Assembly (NCBI RefSeq): GCF_000020365.1
Contig: NC_012108.1
Coordinates: forward strand, 2,170,001 to 2,234,000
DNA length: 64,000 nucleotides
From: Desulforapulum autotrophicum HRM2
GTDB taxonomy: Bacteria; Desulfobacterota; Desulfobacteria; Desulfobacterales; Desulfobacteraceae
Reading direction: 5' to 3'
In this document: positions 16,314 to 24,250 of the stretch, piece after piece
Position numbering within the stretch: the stretch's first letter is position 1
Layout: the number at the start of each line of letters is the position of its first letter
Notes under the pieces: generated by a model
Told to the model about the DNA's origin: nothing
What the model saw: only the letters and a program-made list of their open reading frames with translations
Databases searched by the model: none
Translations under genes and position numbers: made by a program

Positions 16314-16469
16314 TTAATCTCCATCATCCAGGTCCTGTTCATCTTCCCTTTGCTGTCGTCGTCGTTCCTGCTCTTCCTCTGCCAACTCTTCTGAGAGCGG
16401 GCCAATAATCATCCAGTCTTCAACATCAAAACCGTCAAAATCAAACATATCTTCCTCCTCATCAAACAT
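16314..16469 (-). CDS. Small very acidic protein
   Basis: A 51-residue frame with GAGGAGG 5 nt before the ATG at 16469. A second ATG at 16448 has the same ribosome site because a 21-bp segment is duplicated. The product is almost all Glu/Asp at both ends with a DWMIIGPLSEELAEEEQERRRQQRE core, possibly a DNA mimic or a chaperone-like tail. It starts 13 bp after the stop of the preceding gene, so it ends the plasmid-type operon. Confidence 0.6.
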   Translation of the reverse strand: MFDEEEDMFDFDGFDVEDWMIIGPLSEELAEEEQERRRQQREDEQDLDDGD

Positions 16470-16482
16470 ATCTTCCTCCTCG

Positions 16483-16857
16483 TTAAAATGGTATCTCAAA
16501 ATCATCAAAGGTTATCTGCTCAGGCTTCTCCACCGGTATAAACTGGGCGTTATCAGGAAGCAAGCTCCTGAACTCTTCCGGTATTTCACCTTGTTCCCAT
16601 AGGTTCATGGTTCTCACCTCTCTGCCATCATGAAACAAGATGTGGAATTCTTTTCCTCCATTGCCCCTGAAAAGATATCCTTCGCCCCCTATCATGTAAT
16701 GAAATCCTTTAATGATAGCTTTCCTGGCCTCATCCTCTGGCTTTAAGCATGTCTTTTTCAGCCAAAAGGAACAATCAAAGCAGTTGTCCCCCAGATAAGC
16801 GTCAGGTGTGAGATTCTTCTTGTAAGTCTTGCCACAAAATTCACATATTTCAATCAT
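16483..16857 (-). CDS. Zinc-finger hypothetical protein
   Basis: The ATG at 16857 has AAAGGAGG upstream, giving 124 residues. The N-terminal CEFCGKTYKKN and DNCFDCSFW pairs (about residues 5-8 and 30-33) form a zinc knuckle. Then comes an FHYMIGGEGYLFRGNGGKEFHILFHDGREVRTMNLWEQGEIPEEFRSLLPDNA domain of beta type. It overlaps the preceding gene by 8 bp. Proteins of this pattern occur on deltaproteobacterial plasmid-like islands; the function is unknown. Confidence 0.75.
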   Translation of the reverse strand: MIEICEFCGKTYKKNLTPDAYLGDNCFDCSFWLKKTCLKPEDEARKAIIKGFHYMIGGEGYLFRGNGGKEFHILFHDGREVRTMNLWEQGEIPEEFRSLLPDNAQFIPVEKPEQITFDDFEIPF

Positions 16858-17041
16858 TTTTTTTACCTCCTTTATCCTTCGATCTGATTTCATCCATGAC
16901 CTTCTTTCTACAAGCCTCGCACATACCATGGCTGATAATTGGTAGGCCTTGTTTTTCCATTCTCAATGCGAAACTATTTGCAGGGCCTTCCTTTGTTTTT
17001 ATAAATTTTCCACACCACGCACACTTAATTTGATAAACCAT
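16850..17041 (-). CDS. Small two-knuckle zinc-finger protein
   Basis: A 63-residue protein from the ATG at 17041 (GGAGGG upstream), with CAWCGKFIKTKEG and GMCEACRKKV forming a four-Cys zinc site. It overlaps the next gene by 8 bp. The larger upstream frame to 17329 is not used because it covers a terminator and lacks a ribosome site. Function unknown. Confidence 0.75.
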   Translation of the reverse strand: MVYQIKCAWCGKFIKTKEGPANSFALRMEKQGLPIISHGMCEACRKKVMDEIRSKDKGGKKND

Positions 17042-17059
17042 TTTTGCTCCCTCCAATGA

Positions 17060-17097
17060 AAAAGGGGACCCATTGGCATTAAACCCGAGAATCCCCT
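17060..17097 (-). terminator. Terminator hairpin before the small zinc-finger gene
   Basis: On the minus strand AGGGGA pairs with TCCCCT around an AT-rich loop and is followed by TTTTT. The ribosome site of the next gene comes directly after. Confidence 0.55.
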
Positions 17098-17141
17098 CTG
17101 TTGTTGATTGAGATTGCCTTTTACAGGCGATATTGGCCGTT

Positions 17142-17954
17142 TTAAGCCGCTTCTTGTTGTTCGCTGGTAATGCCTTCTGCTTTGCCATGAAGGATGAGAT
17201 TGAGCACCTTCTCGGTGTCAGAAAGGACTTTGAGGCAGGCCTTGTGTGGAGACATTTTGATTTTCTCTGCATATCCTTTGATGTACCGATAACTGTTCCC
17301 GGTGGTGTCCTCGATGTTTCTTCCGACAATACGGGCCAGTGCCTGGGCAGACAGTTCGGCTGTAATCTCCTGGAAAGGGTCTTGGCCGGGCTTCATCTTG
17401 CCTTTGATGATATGGTCCGCCGCATGACTAACCTCGTGAAATAGGGTTTTTTCTGCTGGCGTAGCGAGCCCAATCTCCTTGCGGTCTGGAGCGTAATAGC
17501 CGTAATATCTGTAATTCCCAGGTACTGCCTTCACGCTGACACCCAGTTCCTTTGCCCTGTCAAGCAGGGGCAGTTCCGGGAGTTCAATGTTCTGATAATC
17601 AAGCGCATCGCCTTTCGTATCTTCCACGCGAAATACCGGCATGGGCTTGAATGAGGTTAGGACCTGTTTATCCTCTTCTTTCTCCTCATCGTGGACCTTT
17701 TTGAAGCACGGAATAACAATGTAGACTGCTTTTGAGCCCTTCTTGACAAAACGATTGACCTCTTTCCACTGATTAAATCCACGGCTGTCTATGGTTCCGG
17801 CCAGGAACTGAATCACTCGGTTATTAAATGACCAATTCTCGCTGGGTATGCCTGAAATCGGCGGAAAGGTTGCCACAGATATTGCCTCTGGGATGTTTCC
17901 GGTTTCAAAAGCATTAAGTATGGAATCAAGGACGTTTTTAATTTTCTCGTTCAT
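17142..17954 (-). CDS. ArdC-like anti-restriction/zincin protein
   Basis: 270 residues from the ATG at 17954 (GGAG upstream). The N-terminal half (about 1-130) is the ArdC ssDNA-binding domain (WSFNNRVIQFLAGTIDSRGFNQWKEVNRFVKKGSKAVYIVIPCF). The C-terminal half is a zincin with HEVSHAADH (about residues 196-204) and a downstream Glu region (FQEITAELSAQALARIVG). ArdC proteins on plasmids shield incoming ssDNA from restriction. Being in the same island as a type I restriction system suggests a transfer-protection role. It belongs to the long minus-strand operon. Confidence 0.85.
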   Translation of the reverse strand: MNEKIKNVLDSILNAFETGNIPEAISVATFPPISGIPSENWSFNNRVIQFLAGTIDSRGFNQWKEVNRFVKKGSKAVYIVIPCFKKVHDEEKEEDKQVLTSFKPMPVFRVEDTKGDALDYQNIELPELPLLDRAKELGVSVKAVPGNYRYYGYYAPDRKEIGLATPAEKTLFHEVSHAADHIIKGKMKPGQDPFQEITAELSAQALARIVGRNIEDTTGNSYRYIKGYAEKIKMSPHKACLKVLSDTEKVLNLILHGKAEGITSEQQEAA

Positions 17955-18037
17955 AGGTGTCTCCTTTGCCCTGCGTATGGCTTCCAGGGCTGTTTCTCGT
18001 TGATTTAAGATGGATTCGTTGACGGGAAGGGCTTGCT

Positions 18038-18226
18038 CTAATAGCCGCACTGGGAGCAGATAATACGGGGATTTGTGCCGTTTCTGATGGTGATGTCATT
18101 CCCGAGAAAGTGGCCGAATGTAATGTGATGCCCACAGTCGAGTTTGAATTTGCGACCCTTGAGTTGTTTGATTATCTCCCTGAGTTCGTCTGCGTTTTGA
18201 TATGTTTCCTTCTGTTCCTTTGTCAT
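18038..18226 (-). CDS. Small zinc-ribbon-like hypothetical protein
   Basis: A 62-residue protein with TTTGGAGG before the ATG at 18226. The sequence has an N-terminal helix (YQNADELREIIKQLKG), then KLDCGHHITFGHFLGNDITIRNGTNPRIICSQCGY, which supplies Cys/His for a zinc ribbon with CSQC at the very C-terminus. It ends 84 bp before the ArdC-like start. Function unknown. Confidence 0.75.
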   Translation of the reverse strand: MTKEQKETYQNADELREIIKQLKGRKFKLDCGHHITFGHFLGNDITIRNGTNPRIICSQCGY

Positions 18227-18245
18227 GTGGGACCTCCAAAAGCAG

Positions 18246-18280
18246 AAAAAGCCACCCAGGGGTGAAATTCCCCAGATGGC
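18246..18280 (-). terminator. Rho-independent terminator
   Basis: On the minus strand GCCAtctGGGG pairs with CCCCtgggTGGC and is followed by TTTTTCTGCTTTT. GGAGG of the next gene comes immediately after. It ends the 117-residue gene upstream. Confidence 0.75.
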
Positions 18281-18303
18281 CTTAATGATGATGAAAATGA
18301 TTT

Positions 18304-18657
18304 TTAGGCGTAGATGACCTTGACGGTGTCAAAACTGATTGCCCAGCCGTCCAACCTGTCGTTGCTACTGAAACCGTTGTTGAGCCAGATGCCTCCGTGG
18401 AACACGTTCGGATGATGCTGGCGGTCAAATTCGATGAACAGGTTGCAGATATACTTCCACATTTCTCGCCCAACCTCTGGGAACCCTTCAATTTGTTTGA
18501 TGCGGTCCCAGTCTGGGAAGACCAGTTTGTAGACCCCGACCAGGGCAGAGTTTTGGCTATCCACAATCTCAAAGATATCGAGCAAACGTTGTTGAAGGTC
18601 TTCTTTGGTTGTAATTCCCTGGTTTGCCAATGCGTTGTTTCTGTAAATCTTTTTCAT
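18304..18657 (-). CDS. Hypothetical protein of plasmid-type operon
   Basis: 117 residues from the ATG at 18657 (AAGGAG 8 nt upstream). It is mixed alpha/beta: LQQRLLDIFEIVDSQNSALVGVYKLVFPDWDRIKQIEGFPEVGREMWKYICNLFIEFDRQHHPNVFHGGIWLNNGFS. The end (WAISFDTVKVIYA) is beta-like. No family recognised; no catalytic pattern stands out. Terminators bracket it on both sides, so it may be a single-gene unit within the array. Confidence 0.7.
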   Translation of the reverse strand: MKKIYRNNALANQGITTKEDLQQRLLDIFEIVDSQNSALVGVYKLVFPDWDRIKQIEGFPEVGREMWKYICNLFIEFDRQHHPNVFHGGIWLNNGFSSNDRLDGWAISFDTVKVIYA

Positions 18658-18682
18658 TTCTGTCTCCTTGTGTTTTGGGCAT

Positions 18683-18713
18683 AAAAAAACCACTTGCCGG
18701 GCTGACAAATGGT
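18683..18713 (-). terminator. Terminator hairpin before the 117-residue gene
   Basis: On the minus strand ACCAtTTG pairs with CAAgTGGT and is followed by TTTTTT; the ribosome site of the next gene follows at about 20 nt. Confidence 0.65.
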
Positions 18714-18741
18714 TGAAGGTCAATGAATTGTGCCGGTAGGT

Positions 18742-19305
18742 TCAGATTGATTCGTTGTACATGTCCTGAATCAATCCATGTTCCGAGAAACTGTAAAAGG
18801 AGTCATCGTCCATGCTGATAATGAGATGCTCGTGAACCGTTATCCCCATGATATTTGAGGCCTTAATTATCCTTTCCGTTATGGCTATGTCTTCAGGAGA
18901 TGGAGTAAGGGTGCCACTGGGGTGGTTATGACAGAGAATCATGGCTGAGGAATTAGCCAAAATTGCCGGTTTTAATACCTCCCTTGGATGAACAGTGGCA
19001 GAAGAGAGGCTTCCTGTAGAAACGATATTCAAGCCTATAATTTTGTTCTTGGCATTTAGCATCAAGATACAGAACTGCTCCCGATCTGGCTGCCCCTGCA
19101 TCTCAATTAGAGATTTCATTATCTTCTGAGCCTGCTTAGGCCCACTCAATGATTCCCGACCAAACTTTATGCCTTTATCTCGAACCAGGGAGATTCGGTA
19201 AACGGCGATGAACTTTTTGCTGGGCTTTGTGTTCGTCTCAGGTTCCCCAAAGAGGTTCATTTGTTGGTAGTCTTGTGGCTGTTCCATGACCCTTGCCTTT
19301 TTCAT
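18742..19305 (-). CDS. radC: RadC-family JAMM/MPN protein
   Basis: 187 residues from the ATG at 19305 (AAGGAGGAG upstream). The MPN domain covers about residues 60-187 with the metal-binding HNHPSGTLTPSPEDIAITERI motif (about 133-152), an upstream Glu in HPREVLKPAI, and a C-terminal beta part ending at SFSEHGLI. The HhH part of chromosomal RadC is missing, as is usual for plasmid and island copies. RadC-like proteins of this type are common next to ardC-like and anti-restriction genes. The biochemical role is unproven. Confidence 0.88.
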   Translation of the reverse strand: MKKARVMEQPQDYQQMNLFGEPETNTKPSKKFIAVYRISLVRDKGIKFGRESLSGPKQAQKIMKSLIEMQGQPDREQFCILMLNAKNKIIGLNIVSTGSLSSATVHPREVLKPAILANSSAMILCHNHPSGTLTPSPEDIAITERIIKASNIMGITVHEHLIISMDDDSFYSFSEHGLIQDMYNESI

Positions 19306-19408
19306 GTTGACTCCTCCTTAAAATAAAAAAAGCCTCCCTGGAGAATCCAGAAAAGCCTATGATATTGATGATACGGGTTGTTTGAGGTTTGTGGTTATGA
19401 CCGCCGGG

Positions 19409-19678
19409 TTAACAAAAGATGTATTCTATCCGGCTGTGCTCGACATAAAGGCAGGGATTTCCCATGAATTCACTTTGCCAAAAGGATACTGCCCAGTCAT
19501 CTTTCAGGGTTAAATCTTCTGCCTTACCATCCGACCAGTCATAGCCAGGGAATAGAGCCTTGAGTTGCTCAACATCAACCTGCTCAATGAACTCCGTGTA
19601 ATCAATCTCTGTGGCATTGTCGCACATGTCATGAATCGAATCCTCAGTGCTATGGACGCAATTGGCTGTGTATCTCAT
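19409..19678 (-). CDS. Hypothetical acidic protein
   Basis: An 89-residue acidic protein (IDYTEFIEQVDVEQLKALFPGYDWSDGKAEDLTLKDDWAVSFWQSEF). It overlaps the stop of the previous gene by 4 bp (ATGA type), proving translational coupling. Low pI and mixed fold recall anti-restriction or DNA-mimic proteins, but no family is recognised. Confidence 0.7.
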   Translation of the reverse strand: MRYTANCVHSTEDSIHDMCDNATEIDYTEFIEQVDVEQLKALFPGYDWSDGKAEDLTLKDDWAVSFWQSEFMGNPCLYVEHSRIEYIFC

Positions 19679-20019
19679 ATAAATTCCCTCAGTTTTTTGA
19701 TGATTGTAGAAGGGGGCAATCCTTCACGCCCCAGGGTCTCTTTAATCTCATGGTCTTCTACGAACATTTCCCCTACGATTTCAGAGCCCTCAAAGACTTG
19801 TAGGCCTACATATCCGAGGCTTTGGTTGTGGCTAAGAACATAGGTCTGGAGGCCCTCACGATACACATCCAGGCCATCTCCATAACCGGCAGAAAGTTTG
19901 TGGGTATGCTGGCCGGATATGTCCCTGAATGTGATTACAAGGCACGGGCTGTGTCGTTTGGCATGTAGCATCTCCCAGAAATCTTCTTTGTTGATTCGGT
20001 AATTATGGATTTTTCGCAT
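19675..20019 (-). CDS. Hypothetical protein
   Basis: 114 residues from the ATG at 20019 (GGAG upstream). It has an LVITFRDISGQHTHKLSAGYGDGLDVYREGLQTYVLSHNQSLGYVGLQVFEGSEIVGEMF beta-rich body and a helical C-terminus. It overlaps neighbours on both sides (16 bp upstream, 4 bp downstream). No function recognised. Confidence 0.7.
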   Translation of the reverse strand: MRKIHNYRINKEDFWEMLHAKRHSPCLVITFRDISGQHTHKLSAGYGDGLDVYREGLQTYVLSHNQSLGYVGLQVFEGSEIVGEMFVEDHEIKETLGREGLPPSTIIKKLREFI

Positions 20020-20221
20020 TGGTTTCTCCTTCCCCGTTAAATGGGCATGAGCAACATTTGGTTTTATCCCGGCAGGCCTGGCATATTTTATCCTTGTCCA
20101 GTGTGGCCCCCAGGTAATCAAAAATTTCATTCATTGCCTTTGTCATTGGCATCCGCAACTTCCAGGCAATACGCCGTAATGTGGCGCTATGCCGTTGTGT
20201 TAATTCGGGAGTGTATGCCAT
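20003..20221 (-). CDS. Small Cys-rich hypothetical protein
   Basis: 72 residues from the ATG at 20221 (AAAGGGGGAAAG upstream). Helices (RHSATLRRIAWKLRMPMTKAMNEIFDYL) are followed by a Cys cluster (ICQACRDKTKCCSCPF) that probably binds zinc. The N-terminal helices look like a small DNA-binding fold. It overlaps both adjacent genes. Confidence 0.7.
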   Translation of the reverse strand: MAYTPELTQRHSATLRRIAWKLRMPMTKAMNEIFDYLGATLDKDKICQACRDKTKCCSCPFNGEGETNAKNP

Positions 20222-20586
20222 TGCTTTCCCCCTTTCTGTGAGTTGTTCTTGGTGGTAGAGGGCCATCCCTGGGCCTTACAGATAACTTCCACTTGCCCGG
20301 CAGGTCTTGGCTTCCAGTACAAATCGCAATCAATCTCAAGATACCCCTTTGCCTTGATGGATTTTAGTTCGCTGAGGCTTGTATAGCCCCATTCTGCGTT
20401 GTGTAAATCGCCATGGAGAATGGCAAAGACAAAGAAGGTATCAACCCCATCGAACTCAACAACAAACCAGTCGCAGCCGCCGATGAAGAAATGGAAATGA
20501 ACGATTTTCTCCTTCATGGGGATGTGTTCTGTCTCATAGAGTTTTGGGATAGTTGCCAGTTGTTCAGGTGTTGGTGTGTTCCACAT
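20200..20586 (-). CDS. DUF2958 family protein
   Basis: 128 residues. MWNTPTPEQLATIPKLYETEHIPMKEKIVHFHFFIGGCDWFVVEFDG followed by DTFFVFAILHGDLHNAEWGYTSLSELKSIKAKGYLEIDCDLYWKP is the DUF2958 signature, a small single-domain family common on plasmids and conjugative islands with ArdC-like and RadC proteins. A C-terminal extension of about 25 basic residues is less typical. Start ATG at 20586 with AGGAGACG upstream. Function unknown in the family. Confidence 0.85.
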   Translation of the reverse strand: MWNTPTPEQLATIPKLYETEHIPMKEKIVHFHFFIGGCDWFVVEFDGVDTFFVFAILHGDLHNAEWGYTSLSELKSIKAKGYLEIDCDLYWKPRPAGQVEVICKAQGWPSTTKNNSQKGGKQWHTLPN

Positions 20587-20626
20587 TGTTGTCGTCTCCT
20601 TTTGTGTTGGTGATTATGGCTGGATT

Positions 20627-21520
20627 TCAGCCGTTGCTATTGATGAGATGCTTTATGAACCGTGAGGCTTCAACCCTGTTAAGGTCATTCAGGTGCTTCC
20701 CGAATAAATCCTGACACTGGCTATTCAAGCTGTCTGTGTTGTAGCCTCGTTTCCCACCGACATGCTGAATCAGCTTCTGTTGCTTCGGGGTCATTGGCTT
20801 CTCTGTACGAAAATTACAATCTGACCGTCCATGGAAGTTGTCCCAATTACAACCTGACATGGCAGGCATAGTATTTTGATGACAATCTCCCAGCCTGGTT
20901 AGGGTGTGCTGATGGGTCTTGATGAACACCCCGGACAGAGCCGAAACACGGATTACGGCATCCACCAGAGCGGACTTGACAGCCATCTTGATGCTGGTAT
21001 TCAGACTCCAGTTATCCTGCCGGATGTGTCGACCACCAGTCCCTTCTGAAACAACAGCGCCATTTTGTGTGTGAAGCTCACATTTGATGATTATTTGGCT
21101 GACTTCTTGACGAAAAACACATGCCTTTTCATACTGTTCCAGATTGGGGAATCGAGCTGTCAGCCCCAGTACCGAGATAATACGTTCAGCACCGGCCTTG
21201 TAGAGCATCGGGCGCGAATAATGGCTGATGTCTCGGCACAGGGCTGGGTTTCCGGCTCTGGCGTATCGACAGCGTTCATCCAGATGGATTCTGCCGAAGT
21301 CCACTCCTTCTCTGAAATTCTCCCGCATCCACCGGAGTAGTGCCTTCCTGTTCTCTTCACGCTTGTTCAGGGCCTTTGTGAAGGTCTCTGTGGGCATGTC
21401 CAAGGGAGCATTGGGGAATAGAGTTATGCCGCCGGATTTCGTTTTGTTTGACCCCGGAGGTGGTTCTCCTGGAGGCTTGAAACGTTTGATAATCTCTGTT
21501 TGGTTGATGGGTGTAAGCAT
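20627..21520 (-). CDS. Possible ssDNA-annealing-like protein of plasmid type
   Basis: 297 residues from the ATG at 21520 (AAGGAGG upstream). The middle (KALLRWMRENFREGVDFGRIH, then NTSIKMAVKSALVDAVIRVSALSGVFIK) resembles the KMA.K.A.V.A...G pattern of Erf/Rad52-like annealing proteins on phages and plasmids. The C-terminal 60 residues end in DLNRVEASRFIKHL, a motif that often closes such proteins. The resemblance is by eye only. It is the largest gene of the minus-strand operon. Confidence 0.55.
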   Translation of the reverse strand: MLTPINQTEIIKRFKPPGEPPPGSNKTKSGGITLFPNAPLDMPTETFTKALNKREENRKALLRWMRENFREGVDFGRIHLDERCRYARAGNPALCRDISHYSRPMLYKAGAERIISVLGLTARFPNLEQYEKACVFRQEVSQIIIKCELHTQNGAVVSEGTGGRHIRQDNWSLNTSIKMAVKSALVDAVIRVSALSGVFIKTHQHTLTRLGDCHQNTMPAMSGCNWDNFHGRSDCNFRTEKPMTPKQQKLIQHVGGKRGYNTDSLNSQCQDLFGKHLNDLNRVEASRFIKHLINSNG

Positions 21521-21610
21521 AAAAACCTCCTTTTGCTGATGGTGAAAATGAAAATGGCCCTCCCGATTAAAGGAAAGCCAATTATTGATTTTGGTGCTGT
21601 GTTTGTTGTT

Positions 21611-21871
21611 TTACAGACCCATGCCAGCCCGAATGAAACCCTGGAATCTATGGTCCCTGGCGCAGCAATCTGTTTTACCGCAGATGAAGCATAACCCTGT
21701 ACTGGCTTCAAACTGTTCTGATGACAGCCACAGGTTATGACCGCAGATACAGGTGAAGAGCCGTGCCTGCTGGATGATAGATTTCTGTGTTGCCTTCATT
21801 GGCTGTTGGCAGGATGGACATGGAAGCTGGATGGATTTCCAGGCGCTGGGGATGAATGACCTGATGTTCAT
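21611..21871 (-). CDS. Zinc-ribbon protein, first gene of the plasmid-type operon
   Basis: 86 residues from the ATG at 21871 (AAAGGAG upstream). Three Cys pairs are visible: CPSCQQ (about 18-21), TCICGHN (about 40-42) and LCFICGKTDCCARDH (about 60-70), suggesting two zinc ribbons. A basic C-terminus follows. A hairpin that could terminate transcription lies between it and the next gene (about 21565-21590). Function unknown. Confidence 0.75.
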   Translation of the reverse strand: MNIRSFIPSAWKSIQLPCPSCQQPMKATQKSIIQQARLFTCICGHNLWLSSEQFEASTGLCFICGKTDCCARDHRFQGFIRAGMGL

Positions 21872-22006
21872 GATGCTGCTCCTTTCTTGGTTAATTAATA
21901 GGGGGAGGGGTAAAACTGTTGATGAGTTAAAACGATGAACCTGGTATGCCTGGATTAAAGGGTCTCGGTGGATTGGGGCTATGCTGAAACCTATGGAGTA
22001 GGGCAT

Positions 22007-22701
22007 GGGGGGCTATTGTATATCAAACGCAAAACAACCCTTAAATTACTATACAGGAGCCATTCACACACGCTGGTTGATTTTTGAAAAGGTCGACCAG
22101 GATGTCTGTCATGCGGAATCTTTATTCAGGATATTGCCGGTGGAAAGGACCCCAATAATATGGTGAGATGGGATTAAAAGGGAAGGACCATGATATAATT
22201 CTGGCTTGACGATACAGGTACTTAATTTTTCGTCAACTATGTTTTTTTACCATTGCGTTTCGTCAGGAGGCCTGATATGAAGGTCTAAAAAGGCCACAAT
22301 TCAAATCAACTACGAGCCATCGCCCCATAACGCCACTGGTCTTGGACAGCATCAGAGCAATGACACAATAACTAATCTTTTCCCGATTGACAGTTGCAGA
22401 CCTGTCGGTTAAAAAGTTATTCTTTCATGGCACCTCCGAACTGATGATGTCCATTGGTAAGGCAGGGTCCTACCAACTCTGTCTTACCATTCTTTTTTCT
22501 GTCTTACCTGTTATCGAGTTTAGCAGAAGAGATGCTTCGCTTTAGGCGTGGATGGGTTTTCCAATTCACGGGAAACGGCGAAATGGATTGACGAATCGCA
22601 TCAATAGACCCTTTTACAATCCAAACCTTGATTATTTCGCCTCTCCGTGTAATACCCATCACGACCATTTGATTAAAACTGACTTTTTGTGGAGCACCTG
22701 A
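22007..22701. other. Gene-free stretch before hsdM
   Basis: About 700 bp with no usable frame on either strand. It contains one clear plus-strand terminator (22455-22497) and the promoter region of hsdMSR. The rest shows no repeat or known element that I can see. Confidence 0.5.
22455..22497 (+). terminator. Rho-independent terminator upstream of hsdM
   Basis: GGTAAGGCAGGG pairs with CTCTGTCTTACC (12 positions, two of them G-U) around a 9-nt loop and is followed by ATTCTTTTTT. No plus-strand gene is visible upstream for 6 kb, so it may shield hsdMSR from read-through. Confidence 0.7.
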
Positions 22702-24249
22702 ATGACACTTGATTTACCTTCTCTTGAAACCTGGCTATGGGGCTCTGCTGACATCCTGCGTGGAAGTATCGACAGTAGTGATTTCAAAAATTATATTTTC
22801 GGTCTGCTGTTCTTGAAGCGGGCGAATGATGTGTTTGATGAAGAAAATGAAAAACTTGTAGAGAAAGAAAACTGGGATATTGAAGCCGCAGCAAGCGACC
22901 CTGACTATCATAAATTTTTCATTCCTGACACTGCCCGTTGGCAAACCATCATTGAAAAGACCGAGAACATAGGTCAAGCCATAGATGAGGCTTTGGCAGC
23001 CATCGAAGAGGAAAACTTAAACCTCGAAGGTGTTATGACCGCTGTACATTTCGGGAACAAAGATGTCCTGAGTGATGCGCTCCTTCAACGGCTCCTGAAC
23101 CATTTCAACAAGTATTCCCTGAAAAACAAAGACCTTTACACGCCAGACCTTCTGGGTGATGCCTACGAGTACCTCATTAAAATGTTTGCCGATGATGCTG
23201 GCAAGAAGGGTGGTGAGTTTTACACGCCCAAGGGTGTTGTCCGGCTGATTGTCCAACTGATAAAACCAGAGCCTAAAAATTCCGTGTATGACCCCACCTG
23301 CGGTTCCGGTGGTATGCTTGTTGAAAGCGCAAGGTACATTGCTGAACAGGGCGGTAAGGTTGGAGAACTCCTGGATGCCAGTTTGTTCGGGCAGGAAAAG
23401 AACCTTGGCACCTGGGCTATCTGTAAAATTAACATGATTCTCCACAATTATTCTGATGCTGACATCAAGAAGGGCTGTACATTGTCTACCCCGAAGCATT
23501 CGACTTCCGATGGGGAACTGATGATTTTTGACCGGGTAATCGCCAACCCTCCCTTCTCCCAGAATAAATGGTGGGATGCTGCGGAGGTAGATGTTAAGGT
23601 TAATGGAAATGGCAAAGAGATGGCAGTCAATTATAGTAAGGCGGTGTCAGACCCATATGGCCGGTTCCAGTATGGTGTCCCTCCCCGTGGCTATGCTGAC
23701 CTTGCCTTCCTCCAGCACATGATAAGCGTATTGAACCAGAACGGTAAACTGGGTATCGTTCTCCCCCATGGTGTGTTGTTCCGGGGGGGCTCAGAAGGCA
23801 AAATTCGAAAGGGTATTCTGAAAGATGATATCTTGGAAGCCGTTGTTGGTCTCCCCTCCAAACTTTTTTACAACACCGGTATTCCCGCATCCATCCTCAT
23901 TGTGAACAAGTCCAAACCTATCCATCTCAAAAATAAGGTCATTTTCATTGATGCCAGCCAGGATTACAAGGAAGGCAAGAACCAGAACCGCCTTGAAGAG
24001 GAGCATGTCAAAAAAGTAGTCGAGGCCTATGATGCCGGTCAAGAAATCGACAAGTTCATGCGCATCGTTGACATGAAAGAAATCAAAGAAAACGACTACA
24101 ACTTGAACATAACCCGCTACATTGATACCAGCGAGGAAGAGGTCGCAGTGGATTTGGTGGCTACGCTTGCCGGTATCAAGGAGATTGAGGCCAGGGAACA
24201 GGAGATAGATGCCAGGCTGGCTGGATACTTGAAAGAGTTGGGGTTGTAG
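22702..24249 (+). CDS. hsdM: Type I restriction enzyme, DNA adenine methylase subunit
   Basis: 515 residues. The N-terminal HsdM helical domain (LETWLWGSADILRGSIDSSDFKNYIFGLLFLKRANDVF) is followed by the N6-adenine methylase core, with SAM motif DPTCGSGGM (about residues 197-205) and catalytic NPPF (about 283-286). With HsdS it methylates host DNA; with HsdR added the complex cuts unmodified DNA. Start ATG at 22702; it ends one base before hsdS. Length and motifs are normal. Confidence 0.96.
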   Translation: MTLDLPSLETWLWGSADILRGSIDSSDFKNYIFGLLFLKRANDVFDEENEKLVEKENWDIEAAASDPDYHKFFIPDTARWQTIIEKTENIGQAIDEALAAIEEENLNLEGVMTAVHFGNKDVLSDALLQRLLNHFNKYSLKNKDLYTPDLLGDAYEYLIKMFADDAGKKGGEFYTPKGVVRLIVQLIKPEPKNSVYDPTCGSGGMLVESARYIAEQGGKVGELLDASLFGQEKNLGTWAICKINMILHNYSDADIKKGCTLSTPKHSTSDGELMIFDRVIANPPFSQNKWWDAAEVDVKVNGNGKEMAVNYSKAVSDPYGRFQYGVPPRGYADLAFLQHMISVLNQNGKLGIVLPHGVLFRGGSEGKIRKGILKDDILEAVVGLPSKLFYNTGIPASILIVNKSKPIHLKNKVIFIDASQDYKEGKNQNRLEEEHVKKVVEAYDAGQEIDKFMRIVDMKEIKENDYNLNITRYIDTSEEEVAVDLVATLAGIKEIEAREQEIDARLAGYLKELGL

Positions 24250-24250
24250 G

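Noticed and set aside
16850-17329. Long minus-strand frame covering the small zinc-finger gene
   Set aside because: The upstream part overlaps the ArdC-like gene and a terminator; the short gene from 17041 has a clear ribosome site.
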